From Anisodus tanguticus (taxonomy: Eukaryota; Streptophyta; Magnoliopsida; Solanales; Solanaceae), in contig CM067546.1 in the NCBI GenBank assembly GCA_034509755.1, forward strand, positions 17,962,615-18,026,614: a stretch of 64,000 nucleotides of DNA. The letters are read 5' to 3'. Each line of letters starts with the position of its first letter. Position 1 is the first letter of the stretch. Shown here in pieces: positions 13,074 through 25,559 of this stretch. Made by a program: the position numbers and the translations under genes. The notes below the pieces were generated by a model. The model had not been told where the DNA came from. It was given only the letters and a program-made list of their open reading frames with translations, and did no database searches.

Positions 13074-14952
13074 TGAGGTAGTTACCCTAGACATTTTCTG
13101 TTTGTCCATCAATAAGTGCGGATATTTGGTCTTCATGTCCTCTAGCTTCCCGTGTAGCCTTCTTTACATTTTGGTTCCTTTACAACACTTTCACTGGAGC
13201 GACTACCTTAGTCCTCAACTTGTGAACTTGACAATCTTTTGTAGGATCCTGTATGGTCTAATATAATTGGGACTAACTTCTCTTTCTTCTCAAATCAGAT
13301 GAGGCCTTTCATAGGCAAAACATTCTAGGAACACCCAATCATTAGCATGAAACTCATAATCTCTGCGCTGCACTTTCATGTAAGACTCTTGCACATCTTA
13401 GCCATTTTCAAACATTCCTAAATTAATTTACTTTTTCCAACATGCTAATGGACCAAGTATGGCCCTAGCAATACTATTTTGCCAACTTCATACAAACCAA
13501 TAGGTGATCTACACCTTTGTTCGTACAAGGTTTCTAACTATGTCATCTTGATACTAGAATGATATATATATTCACAAACAACTCAATGAGAGGTAACTGA
13601 TGCGCTCAACATATCTTTGAGTGTCTGGATAATGAGCTCTGTGTAACATATGTTTGAGGATGAAAAACTGGTACTGAGATGGTATCCAATCCCTTCTGAA
13701 AAGACTTCAAAAAATTTGCTTTGAATTGGGAATAAGTGCCAGAAATCTCCTCATCAATGGCATAATTAGCTAGGCTACAACCAGAGAGATCAACCTGCGC
13801 CTTTGAGTTGAGGCCGCTGGCGGCGCAGAATGAACTAATCATCAATGTAATAATTTTCCTGACTATTGTATCAACAACCCAGAGTGCAGACACCTCTTGT
13901 ATCATGATAAGTCTAGCAATGGTTGAATCAGTCTCAATCACCACATTTGTGAAGCCTATATGCACACAGATAATAGTGCGGGAAGGGAGTGAGACCAAGC
14001 CGAGCCACTAGTAGAGTAAGCCCTTCCCACATGTCAAGTTGAATATGAATAAATGAATGCAACCCGCAAATCAAACTTCGTGAAGTATCGTGCTCCACTC
14101 AACTGATCGAAAAAGTCTGCAATATAATGTATAGAAGACTCTCGATTGATTGGTTGTAATGTTCACGAGGTTGTATATAATCCAATGTTCAGTGATATGA
14201 CTTTCCTACTGACTGAATTGCTTGAATTAGTTGCTGTTGGTGATTTTTTGTGTGCTGCTACCCCATTTTTGGCTGTTCAAACTAATACTCGATCTAATCT
14301 AATGGACATTGGAGCCCCATGGAATCTAAAATTTTCCTGAATATATAACTGGTGTAATCTTCTTCTGAATCGACTTTCTCTTGCTACCAATTTGAAAACT
14401 TAGCCATAAAATTGGCTACATTCTTCTTCATGTCATTCCACCAATAATCTCAAAGTCATGATACATTTTCGTGCAGCTTGGATAGATAGAATATCTGAAA
14501 TTGTGTGCTTATGCCATAGTCCTCTCTTTTCATCTATCTACATCCGGGACACAAAAATTTCCTTCGGACCTTAGAGTACTATCATCTCCCCCTTGTTTTG
14601 AATCCATGGATTTATGTTTGTGAATCCCTTCCTTTAGCTGCAATATATAGTGATCATGAAACTGTTTTCCTCTTTTGCTCAACTACTAAGGAGGACTTGG
14701 CTATGTTTTGTACAATAACTCTACCATCTTCGGAGTCTAAAAGTTGAACTCCTAGGTTTTCTAAATGATGGAATTCTTTCATCATGATTCTCTTGTCTGC
14801 CTAAACATGATCAAAACTACCCATACTTTATTTCTTTCTGAGATACCTTCTGAAATACATATAGTACTATTGTGCGCTAAGTCTTTGACCAGCACCCTAA
14901 ATAATAGAGTCTCGTGTGATGGCACTACCTTTGTGACACATAATAGGGCATG
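13074..14952 (-). pseudogene. pol remnant of element A (RNase H end, integrase), with foreign patch
   Basis: Minus-strand fragments in several frames. About 14690-14860 carries 'RRIMMKEFHHLENLGVQLLD', and then 'QLKEGIHKHKSM' follows (about 14610-14660), the linker after RNase H. About 14380-14520 carries 'RYSIYP..TKMYHD' and 'KKNVANFMAKFSNWQ', a decayed integrase zinc-binding region. 13606-13755 carries 'KSFQKGLDTISVPVFHPQT', the integrase core up to the HPQT motif. About 13080-13400 is the decayed integrase C-terminal side. Between zinc region and core, where about 360 nt are expected, lie about 600 nt that do not belong; see the next entry. Stops and shifts are everywhere. Confidence 0.7.
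13757..14370 (-). other. Foreign patch inside integrase: RVT_3-like RNase H and RT fragments
   Basis: 13757-13998 (minus) reads 'GFTNVVIETDSTIARLIM' and ends 'SLANYAIDEE'. This resembles the plant RVT_3-type RNase H found in non-LTR elements (ETDS acidic motif and the terminal LANYA). About 14058-14130 (minus) reads 'FFDQLSGARYFTKFDLR', a Ty3-type reverse transcriptase block. In a normal gypsy pol, RT precedes RNase H and integrase; here both fragments sit inside integrase. They look like later insertions or recombination joins. Assignment is by motif only. Confidence 0.45.
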
Positions 14953-16769
14953 ATCTTATAGCTTTTATGTGATCGCTTAGATGATAATAAATGATCTTGA
15001 CACAAGTCGGACGACAATCATTCTACTCACTTCGTATTCTTGTGCATATGAGGCACAAACCTTATAGAGACTATCTCATTATGCCCTTATTACTAAATTA
15101 AGGTTATTCATATCTCATGCTAACCCTTTGGGTTTTCAAATAGTCAATTGCACTCATTGACAATTCATATATCTCTTTTGGACCAAAGTTTAAGATATCA
15201 TATTTGGGGATCCTTCTCTCTTGTTTGGATCCAATCAACTTTCCTTATCTTCTGTAATTCTTTGCACTTTATGTCACTGACAACTCATCATTCGATTCAC
15301 TTCGGAGTGACTTTCCATACTAGGGAAAACTGAATTACTTACATGAATGGGGAACTGAATTACTGGCATATTATGTCTTAACGACTTAACTTTGCTCATA
15401 ATGTTAGTCTTAGGGAAAACCGCTTTCTAATAACTTTCATAGACTATTATTTTGTAACTTACTCTCTTACTGCATAGTTGATTTTCTTCTCTCACTAAAG
15501 TGAAGAGCAAGATTATTTCTAACTTCCCTCATCATCCGACCCTATTATGCAGTCGTAACTATCTTTTCTAAGCTATAGAAATGGATCAAACTTAGGGAAA
15601 TTACGTGTCTCTTAAATGAAAGATTGAAATACCCAAACCTAAACTTTCTATACACTTTAAAGTCATGTTAAACTATACACATAAGGGGGTAAACACTTAA
15701 TCACATAATCTTAAGAGGAAACTGTCACATCTTATCTTCTTATAGTAATATGTACTTCTTGTAGTAACTTACTAACATCATACTCTTTTGCTTCTGATCT
15801 GAATAATATTGCACAAATAAAATTACATTCCCTGAAGCCCAATATCATTGGCTCCTAGGTAATTTGCCCTTAGGCTCTTTTCTGCTCAAAATTATCATGA
15901 GTCGTTTATGCCCATTGCGGCTAAATTCATGACATGTTATCATGTAGGGTTTTAAATCTGAGTTGTCATCCTCGCACTTATAGCTCTATGGTCCAAAAAT
16001 CCAACTAAACTTATTCTGTAAGGTATAGAACATATGTATACTATCATGCAGAAACTTATCCTTAAAATGGTACTATCATCTGATAAATATATCATGTGTT
16101 ATTTGGCGAGTCTTGGGTCTTAACCCGAACCTAAAAATGAGAAGATCTCGCAATAGTTATTGTTACTTACATTTTCTTCTAGCACCAATGTGCCTCGTTG
16201 TATTCTCATAAGTCAAGTCACAAGAATCTGAATACACTGAAAATTGAAAATGTGATAACTACATAACTGAACACTGGTGTACTAAATAACTATAACCCTG
16301 CTAATTGAAACATTGTATAGCTGGTAACTTAGGTAAATTGAAAACCATAAAACATGATAACTGCCTTTGTACTTTCTGATAAGGGTTATACTTTGGTCTA
16401 TAGTAACTACGAATTTTGTTCCACTTTTGATATTATCTCAAGTCTCACTAATTATCAACATGCACTTCCCCATTATACCCAATGGGTAGTCATCCTCACT
16501 TGGACCTTGAATTTCCTTCTCGTTGCTTGCACGTTCGATGCATTTGGAATTTGATAGAGATAGAATGTTACTTACTGCTCTAGGATTCATGGCACGAGTT
16601 AGAAGAATTCCTAAAAATACTGCTCTAATTGCACGATCTAGAGTACGAAAGAAGTGAGAATCCTAAATGTCTTTGTGGTCAACCATTTATATGTGTGTGC
16701 ACGCACACACATATAAAAGTGACCCCACTAGACACGGTTTCATGAACTCCCTAAGACACTTGAACCTAG
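14953..16769 (-). other. Interior of element A, no recognisable gene
   Basis: By position this is the gag-PR-RT part of element A on the minus strand. I could not identify any domain: frames are short and the sequence is heavily mutated. The only notable structures are the hairpin at 16686-16717 and the primer-binding site beside the LTR. Confidence 0.5.
16686..16717. repeat. Perfect 15-bp inverted repeat, 2-nt spacer
   Basis: Arms 16686-16700 (TTTATATGTGTGTGC) and 16703-16717, separated by AC. Built of TA and GT dinucleotides, in the leader of element A about 50 bp inside the primer-binding site. It could form a stable RNA or DNA hairpin. Confidence 0.8.
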
Positions 16770-16781
16770 GCTTTGATACCA
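16770..16781 (-). other. Primer-binding site of element A (tRNA-iMet)
   Basis: Minus strand TGGTATCAAAGC, five bases after the 5' LTR end. It matches the TGGTATCAGAGC class complementary to plant initiator tRNA-Met, with one mismatch (A for G). Confidence 0.8.
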
Positions 16782-16786
16782 AGTTT

Positions 16787-18924
16787 TGTAACACCCCGAA
16801 CCATGGCCTGGGCGAAATACGGCACTAGATGCCTGACTGCATGTGACCAGGAGAAGCACATGGCTGCTGAATCAACATTGGCATCAAAACATACTATAGT
16901 AATGATTTAAAACATGTAAACTAAATAATAAAATATTATCTGAAAATATATATTGCGGAAATATTTGGAAATATAATAAGTTTGAAAATAATGCTGACAT
17001 GACTAACATGACATGCTAAACTGGTTTAGTCTATGAAACCTCTGAAACATATGAGTCTGACTGCAAATCTCTTTACCGGGACAAGGCCCTGGCATACCTT
17101 ACTATATATATATATCAGGACATGTAAATAATTTGACTAACACCCCAAAGAAAATAGGACTCACCAATAGCTGATATTGAGACAAATCCTAATGAGCAGA
17201 TCTATCGTCTTGAAACTCACAAGTGCACTCCCCAGGCAAAGGGACGTTAGTATATTTCAATTGTACTGTATGTAAAGCAATTGAAAGAATAAGCAGACAC
17301 ATGATATAATAGGAACATTAAATTGAAACTGAAACATGAGCATGCGCATGAGCATGATCTGACATGAGTATAAAACATGTGTAAAATCTATAAAGTTATG
17401 TTTCTGTATATTTGTATATATGTGTATCTATATATCTGTATATATATGGGGAGAGCAGTAGCGCAACGGGCTACGAAGTCTATCTGTCCATCACAGACAA
17501 CATGAATTACCACGCGGGTATGTGGAGTCTAGTACCTGGCCCGACCAACAGAGCAATCCCATACCTTATCGGGGTATGAGACATGAACATGACATGAAAG
17601 GATCCAATCTACAATCTTAAGGTATCGTCCTCTGGCGGAGCGACCCTTATTCTATGGTGGCATACGGAGTTTCAGGCTATCTGAGCCTTCTCGGTAACTA
17701 TGCAAATTCCAAAATATGTACCTAAAAATAGTGGCTTATAAGCCCATTGGTTTCATGGAAGCTACTTTTAAAGCATAGTTTGAAATAATAATTTATCATG
17801 TGAAATAGATAAATCATATAACTTGAATAAATCATGTAAACATGTAAAATTTCATGGACTGGTTACATTGATCATAACTTGTAATTTGCGAACTCATGGA
17901 ATTCAAACATGTGTTCATGGATTACGGGCAGGTTCATGACAGTCACAATAACATATCATGAATGTAATTAATGAAGTCAGGATATAACATGAAATATATT
18001 TATACATGTATATAGGGTTATCATGAACTTGAGTAAAACCCTAGATTATGAGAATTCATGATTTCATGGATAACTGTGGCATGGGGAAGAACAATGATAT
18101 TCCCACATATAGATAGAAGCTCTACATACCTTAGTCGCTCCAAAACTTGAAAAAAAAGGTCTGAACTTTTGAAGAAGAAACCCGAAGCTCTGAACTTGAA
18201 ACCTTGAGAAGTGTTTTCTTGAAAACCCTAAGATTATAGCGTGGAAATATTGTTAAGAATTGATGTATAAGTGTTAGAATTAATTATGAATACATGTGAT
18301 AGACTTACCTTGATGTGAGAGGATGAAGAGAGGAGAGAAAAGTTATGCTAGGGCTTTGGAGAACAGAAATATGGAATAAAATTAGAAAAAATGCGACTTT
18401 AAATGAGTTTCGGGAGCATATGCGCTAGCATCCACATCACGAATGGCCATATTCGGCTGTGGATGCTTCCCCACATCAAAACAGAAGTTTAGGAACTTCA
18501 TGACGTAAATTTGGCCCAAAATGCGATGGGATATGCTTCGCAGAATCAGTTGCGTCGCATATCACATATGCGACTCCAACAGACTACTCTATGACCCTTC
18601 AGTAAAATAGGAATAAAATTTTGTACATATGTCCGTTTGACCTCTACTATATACTGTTGGAACATTATTTCAAAAGGCTACAACTTTCATGAAGGAAGCA
18701 TTCCAAAGTTCCTTATAGAATATTCGGAATACTCGCTTGAAATAAGGACTAGTGCAAACTCACTCGAAAACATGCTCCGTAGAGTAGCTTCCTACTATAC
18801 TTTGTCCAAAGACTCTTCTTACGACTTGATTAATTTTCAAAACACTTCCTATACTCCTCATCTTGGTTCCATTATGTTCTCATCACACGGGTCAGGCCTT
18901 AGCCTGAAGGTATGAGGTGTTACA
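16787..18924 (-). repeat. 5' LTR of element A
   Basis: Complete LTR, 2138 bp, plus-strand ends TGTAACACC...GGTGTTACA. It is followed on the minus strand by the tRNA-iMet primer-binding site. It shares long blocks with 6821-8623 with scattered substitutions. The right edge abuts the start of the Ogre ORF1, so the insertion site is codon-level visible. Confidence 0.9.
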
Positions 18925-18986
18925 CACCACATCTTCAACATATCGGGTTCCTCGAGAACCATGTCAAAATGAAGGTTGGTAGCCAT
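18925..18986 (-). pseudogene. Start of Ogre-type ORF1, cut by element A
   Basis: From the ATG at 18984-18986 (minus) the frame reads 'MATNLHFDMVLEEPDML' and then 'KMWW', then runs into the LTR of element A. The opening 'MATN.F.M...D.LKMWW' resembles starts of DUF7745-type ORF1 proteins, and the rest of the domain appears at 6780 and below. About 100-150 residues expected between the two parts are missing, so sequence was lost as well as interrupted. Confidence 0.6.
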
Positions 18987-19552
18987 CTATATAGAAAAGC
19001 ACATATTTAAACCCCACCCGTCAAACCATGGTTTAAACATATTGCGCAAAATATGTTCTCAATTAAGCACATAGTTGGATGCGGTATCCTCGGGTCAAAG
19101 ACTGTATCGACACAAAAGGTAGTTTTCTAATGGGCTTTAATCACGTCTCAAATTTTCAAAGCCCTTCTTGGGTCAATATGCACTAAATAGTCGGGATTTG
19201 GCTTTGCTCTACCCTAAGTTGACTAGAGTGGGATTTTTAAATGAATTGGGAACCCGAGTGGACTGCTCGGGGTGAACCGTTGTTGACTATTGGATGACAA
19301 CGAACTAGCTACGTCTTCAACAAGTTCGAAGAAAGTATTTGATTTTTTACTGGAGGACGATTGTGAAACTGCATAATCGTTTTTGTGCATTGATGGAAGT
19401 GTGTATGTGAGTGTCATTTGGCGAAAGATGATAAGCATGAATGGCAGTTATATATACAATAAAATAAACACTTAGACAAATAAACAAATCAAATTTAATA
19501 TTGGAATCCTTATAGTTAGAACCTATTTAAAATCTCCAGCGAAGTCACCATC
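18987..19552 (-). other. Untranslated leader of the Ogre-type element, with PBS
   Basis: Lies between the 5' LTR end (19553) and the ORF1 start. 19534-19550 on the minus strand is TGGTGACTTCGCTGGAG. This matches the TGGCGACTTC..TGG type of primer-binding site used by Ogre elements (tRNA-Arg), with small changes. A 71-codon minus frame (19223-19438) is serine-rich and not recognised; it could be an upstream ORF or chance. Confidence 0.7.
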
Positions 19553-22109
19553 TGTTACGGTTCACTTTTACGCAGGACATAAAAGCTAATTCATAACTCG
19601 TGTACTCTTGGATTTATTTTATTTATTAGAAACGCCAGCTAATTTATATGGAAATTAGGAAAACTAATTAATAAAGGCTTTTTTCAATCAAAAGAAAAAT
19701 TCTTAGACAACTAGAGTACGGGTAAGGATTTAGATGATTCCCCGGTGAAAGTGTTAGGCACTCCGGTATTAAGAATCCACAGAATGTGTTGACCTTTGGA
19801 TTTTAAAATAATAAGTTGTTTCTTTATTTGCCTAAAATGTTTTATATAAAGTCATATCTCTTAAAAATAATTATCGGCCAAATGAAATCTTTTACACATT
19901 TTCCTCTTATTCAAAGTAAGAAACAAAATCTTTTTAGAAACTTTTTCTTTGGATATAAATCCTTCATTTTTATCAAAAGGGAATAACAAAACTATTTGTT
20001 TTTTTTGTAAATATTTATCATTATATTTAAAAGGTTTAGTAAAATTATAACTTGTAATAAAATGGGCTTTTTATTAAAAGAAGGTCAACCACTCTTTTCT
20101 TTCCAAAACTCCAATTTATAAAGGACTTTATTTAGGAAATATAATTTATTTCAAAAAAGTATTTAAAACTTGTTCCAAATTCCAATAAACATCATTTTTA
20201 TCAAAGACTTTATTTAAAATCAAACCATTCTCCATTTATAAAAAAACTAAGTTCAAACAATTTATTATTATTACTTTGCGAAGATAACTTAACCAAGTTT
20301 AAAAGAAAGGTAATTTCTTAAATAAATAAACCATTTGCAATTTTATTTGGGAAAATTAATTCAACATGTGTATAATAAAACAGTGTAGTCAGCCGAAATG
20401 AAGAATTAAAATAAAGCAATTTTATTTATTAATTTTGGGTCAAAGTTACAAATGGTATCCTATTTGTTCTAGCGATATAAGCATCGCATCTAAGACTATT
20501 TCAACTAGTTTCTAACATAGGGTTCCAATAATACTAAAATTAGAAGAATACAAATAAGGAAGCAAAATACAAAATAAATTAAAAAAACAGGTTGAGTTAG
20601 GTTGGTGGGTATACCGGTCCATCAGTTAAATAATGCTACTGGGTCTTCAACAGCTTTCGGATTTGATAAAAAATGTGGGAGTTAGGCCTCAGGTCCAACA
20701 GGCAAGATTGGTCGCGAGAAAGAGAGGAATGGCCCCACCAAGCCCAAGAACATGCAAAGGAAAGAGGAAAACAAATGAGGGAGTTAGAAAGTACCCCACA
20801 ACTTATTAAATATAAAGTAAATAAAATAATTATTGATATATATAAAATTTATCATATATATACACACAACTCATACTAACTATAATGGTCCAAAAACAAA
20901 CTGACAGGCACAAATAAGTAACAGTCAAAATAGCAGCAAATACATGGGCCTCATGATGCAAGTGTTGTTCGGACAAAATATAAAATAGGCCCAAAAATTA
21001 TAACTTTCAGACTTAAGGAGAACAAATCAACTCAAGTGCACAATGGGTCCAATTAGCATATATTCACAATTCATAAATACATAATTCCACATTTAACACA
21101 TTCAGACATATATAGGCAGGTATATGTGATATATTCATAATATAACTGATATATCTGAATATATACAAGGATATACAATTTTTATATACACCTGGTCTAT
21201 ATTAAAGTATATACACCTTGTATATTTGAAATATATCATCACAAATTCAGCAAAGACCAAATAGATGGGGGATAAATAAGCTATAGGCAGATCCATAAGA
21301 GAAAGGAAAGTGCAAGGTGATCTAGGCAAACAAACAGACCATACATTAAACACAAATGTGCAGGCTCAGATTCAACCAGGGAGGAGAACACAATGTGCAC
21401 TTCTTATGATTTAAACATTCACTATCAAACCAGCATAGACATAAAGAAAAGACTTAGATATTACAAGGAGACGAATCGACGATGCACAAGTATCTAAACA
21501 TCAGGCCAACCAAATTCTATTGACATATTTCATGTATAAGACTTTGATAGAGAACAAACATACAGTCCACATTAATACATACAAAACTAAGGCAATTATA
21601 AGATCAGGTGGCATGTTTCATTATTTTAAGGTCAAGCCTAACCAGGAACTTAAAAGACAAGTGCAATTTATCACATAAGCAAAAACCAAGATCATGTCAA
21701 TTTCTTTCATACAAGCAAGTTTCTTTAATCAACACAGAGTCACATGTCATCAATCTAAGATTAAAGAAAAAGGAGGGAAAGACGACAAGGATGGGGAAAG
21801 GTTGGTCTGAGGACATTGATAGCAACTTGGCATGCATCAAGGAACAACTAGACAGTACCAGTACACTAAGGCTAGGATTATTCTCAACATGACACATTCT
21901 TAACCACTTGTAAACAGACATGCTCTTATAGAATGATTTATGAAGCAAAGAAACACACATACATTCTTAAACAAGCAGTATGGACATGGATGCATAATTT
22001 TGACAAGAGGAAAAATGCATTTTTCCCTAAGTAATGCATATTCAAATCATATACCAAGACCTTCCACTCACTTAAATAGTTTCACTACCAAACTATACCC
22101 TATGAATGT
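19553..22109 (-). repeat. Ogre-type 5' LTR, 3' portion (first of two segments)
   Basis: On the minus strand it ends ...CCGTAACA at 19553, immediately before the primer-binding site. It shares the terminal LTR block ('taccggagtgcctaacac', 'attaggaaaa', the 'ggcgtttct' region) with the copies at 4053 and 13073. The LTR resumes at 31431 after insertion of element B. The two segments sum to 4957 bp, a normal length for an Ogre LTR. Open frames inside are short and unsupported. Confidence 0.8.
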
Positions 22110-23879
22110 TGTTACACTACGTAAATTCACATATCGAATATACCTTAAGTTAAGGAGCCTAATAAGGAATAACGTTCTATTGGGAAGGTTCAGGAATGGT
22201 CGAGTTGGAACCCGAAAAAGTTGTAAGAGTATAAATGAGTTGTTAAGCTCTTCGTGTTTGCAATCCATACGTTGAGTGTGTCATGTAAATATGATGAAAA
22301 GTGAGAAGAGCATAATGATGATAAAATAATAAGAAAGGCCTTGGGCAAAAACTAAAAGAATATTCAAAGGATTTCGAGTTATACTCGTCATTTCGCTCCC
22401 ATTTGAGGATCCAATTAATCAACTTAAGTACCAACGACTCTAGCTCCATTCTGAGGGTTATATATGACATAAATGGATGTTAATCATGTTTATGAATGGT
22501 TATATATCATGGGGATTAAAGGAATCACATATCGACAAATTTTGACGAAGATAGGATGATATGCTTAATGTTTCACCCCACAGAACCCGTTCTGCCTCGC
22601 TGATGCCACCACAAATCAAAGCCTCCATTTCACCACCTCACTGCCACCATATTCGGTGGTATATGCGGCCGCATATGCATCCACATATGTGAGGCGGTGG
22701 GCAGACTTTAAATAGGCCAAAGTTGGCCTTTCACCCAAAACATTTCCATTTCGCCCCAAATTGAACGTAAATGCTCTCAAACACTCTCCCAAGTTATATA
22801 CAACATTGAAGAGCTATTCAACAATATTAAGATGTAAATTCTCCCTCAAGAAGCTCGGATCACCTTGAAATCTCTCTTGGATTACCGGAAACAACTCGGA
22901 TGTTTTGAAGAATTGAAATGAGCTTTGGTATGAAGGATATGTTGAGTGTTTGAGGTATGATTCTTACTATACTTAGCACTATTTAGCTTCTCATAGCTCA
23001 AAGTCATCTCTTGGTAAAAGTAATCCATGGAAAGCTAAGGTAAATTTCATAGTTTATCATAATAGTCGTTGTGTTGGTTGTTGGATAGTTTAATAAGGTT
23101 TTTGATATAACTATGGCTAGGCTTCACAAAGTATGGTTATTATGATCTTGATGGTATTGTCATTATTGAAAGGAGGTGAGAATAGTTTAAGTTACCATGT
23201 AAATGAGATGACATAAAGTATGTACGCTAAGTGTTCGATGAAATGTCGCAACGATGAAATTATGAAACCGTTGAATGGATAATGATACGGATTGTCCTTA
23301 TTGCTTAGGTTGATGATTGTAAAACAAACGGGGGATCATCAGAGTGGTATTGATCATCAACAAGGTATGTTAAGGTTCACTCCTTCATTCTTTTGGCATG
23401 ATCAACGAATAAACGTAACAGTAATGACGTCCCTTCAAAAGGAACTCTAATCTTAAGACTAAAGCTTGTGCTTATCATTGTTTTAGATTGATACATCTCA
23501 TGGATGTCATTGGTTGTGTCGGGAGTATTTCATGCCTTGATTTCATTTCGAATCATATGCCTTCTTGAAAACCTGGTTGATTTTTTGAAAATGGATACAG
23601 ACACAGTTACATAACGATAATTAGAGGATAACGACATTGAGTCACTCCGATTGGATTTCTAAGGCCTTCAGAGTCATTTCTTACATTGCACTTATATATG
23701 TATTTATTTTCTTACCGAGCCGCGCTATAGTCGGTCGGGTACGACACTTATATGTGCATACCACTGCTGTTGGTTTTGATATTATTGAGTCTTATATCTA
23801 GCCGGGTACGACCGAGTCCTCTATGAGGTCGGGTATGACATGACATGACATGATTTTCCCACATAGTGGCTTGGTAGTA

Positions 23880-23925
<46 letters not shown>

Positions 23926-24563
23926 CCCCGATGAGTAGCTCAATATTGTAACAATGTATGTCCTCAGAGGCTTATTATGAGTTTCATGTTGACTTCTACA
24001 CTCTTCTTTCATATTTCATCCTTTATTTATATGTTGCCTGCTTTACATATTCAGTACTTCGTTCGTACTGATGCCCCTCTCCAGGAGTATTGTGTTTCAT
24101 GCCAGCAGGTACTGATAGAGATTTAGATGATACCTCGCTATAGGTCTCAATTTTGTTGAGGGTTGTCACACTCTTTCTTTCGGAGCAGTCTTGTAAGCTG
24201 ATAGGTATGGTAATAGTATATAAGTACATAGTTGGGTACAATGAGGCCCTGTCCCGACCAGATATTGCTGGTATACTCTCTAGAGGCTTGTAGATTGTCC
24301 TTTTATGTATAGTGGTCGAGTATGGCCTTGTTGGCTCTTTCAGTACACTCGTTATATTTATATCGGCCTTGACGACCTTATTGTATATATATGTATATGT
24401 TGGATCTTTTCTATATGCAGGTGATTATGTCTTGTTCAGGTAATCATCTGTTAGAGGCCTTGTTGGCCTCTATGTTGTGGAGTATGTTACATATATTGGG
24501 ATTGGTACGCTCGAGCCTTAGGGCATTGGGTGTTGGCCATACCCCTAAGGTTGGGGTGTGACA
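22110..24563 (+). repeat. 5' LTR of element B
   Basis: 2454 bp. Contains the roughly 90-bp segment (about 22643-22733) absent from the 3' LTR, with a perfect 16-bp palindrome ATATGCGGCCGCATAT at 22661-22676. Also holds a (TA)22 microsatellite at 23883-23926. The remaining sequence aligns throughout with 29071-31430. Confidence 0.9.
23883..23926. repeat. (TA)22 microsatellite
   Basis: Uninterrupted 44-bp TA run in the 5' LTR of element B. The 3' LTR has only a short imperfect equivalent near 30742-30762. Confidence 0.95.
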
Positions 24564-24674
24564 AACATGGTAACAGAGTAAGTCAGTCCTAGGGATGTCT
24601 ACAAGTCGTGTCTAGTAGAGAACTTATGGGTGTGTTGCACACTACATTTATAAACAGAAGGCTACAGGGCATTT

Positions 24675-25480
24675 ATGATGGTTTCTTTCTTTCTTGATCT
24701 AGTTCGTGCACTAGAGCCGAGATGTAAGTATTTCTTTCCTAATCTTGTTGTATTTAAGATTTTAGCGATGTTGTCTTCAAGAGATACACCTTCTATAGAT
24801 ACCGACCTGTCAAAGGATACGAGCGGAATACCTCTCCAGCAGTTTTTGACTCAAATACGATCAGGGGTACCAAGGGAGACCCCCGTACCGTCAGATATAC
24901 CCCAGCACCATCCGATGAAGATATTAGAAGGGTAGTTCAGTTATTGACCCAGTTGGTGGCCTCTCAGGAACGATACCTTCCCCGTATGATTAACAGTGAT
25001 AGACCCCTGGAAGGGTCAGAGAGATCTAAGCCTAGGGAGTTCGTTGGTCAGGGACAGTTAATAATTGATACGCCTGACTCGGTTGGAGCAAGGGAAAGGA
25101 CTAAGAGAGTTAGAGTGGTTGGTGGTTATTAGGGAAGGCAGAATGAAGAAGGATTTTGAATGTGCGATAAATATGACATATGCTTGCGATAGGTTAGGTA
25201 TGATCACAGTTCTTGGGTAAGGACGAGCAGGGGTCATAGCCCTCGATATCTCAAGATCAGAATAGGAGTGGTTCAGATCGAGTGGGGACGTCTAGGCCAT
25301 GTTGTAAGATATGTGGATGGATTCATGTTGGGCCTTGGTGCAAGGAAACAAGGGGTTGCTATTGGTATGGTAATCAAGGACACAAGATATGTGAGTGTTC
25401 TAGACTAGCCTATAGGAGAAATGAGGAGAGTGAGGATACAACCTCGAGTTCTGATGCTACCCGAGGGAAGTGGACAAGTG
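24675..25480 (+). pseudogene. gag-like scraps of element B
   Basis: Three short frames separated by stops. 24675-24935 is an unassigned stretch. 24944-25132 contains 'MTQLVASQ', typical of Tekay gag ('LTQLVASQ'). 25282-25480 contains 'CYWYGNQGHKICEC', a CCHC knuckle in which the second cysteine is replaced. The preceding leader ('gtgtgttgcacactacatttataaacag', about 24632-24659) is also Tekay-like. Nucleocapsid function is lost. Confidence 0.55.
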
Positions 25481-25559
25481 TTGGTATGCTATTGATTATC
25501 GTACTTATTTATCTACCTTCTACATGGACAATATGGACCTTTTTTATACTCTAGAAAAG

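Larger units (their letters stand above)
6821..18924 (-). mobile_element. Tekay/Del-like Ty3-gypsy element A, decayed, carries nested solo LTR
   Basis: Minus-strand LTR retrotransposon. Its 5' LTR is 16787-18924 and its 3' LTR is 6821-8623 (truncated). The primer-binding site is 16770-16781 (minus TGGTATCAAAGC, matching initiator tRNA-Met). The polypurine tract is next to the 3' LTR (minus 'AAGTGGGAGATA', 8624-8636), preceded by the 'TCATTCGAAGACGAATGAT' box typical of Tekay-like 3' ends. LTR ends are TGTAACACC...GGTGTTACA. Recognisable pol pieces lie only at about 13606-14860. The interior was split by a plus-strand Ogre-type solo LTR (9247-13073). The host site is ORF1 of the minus-strand Ogre element. 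No target duplication can be read because the left end of the element is deleted. Confidence 0.85.
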
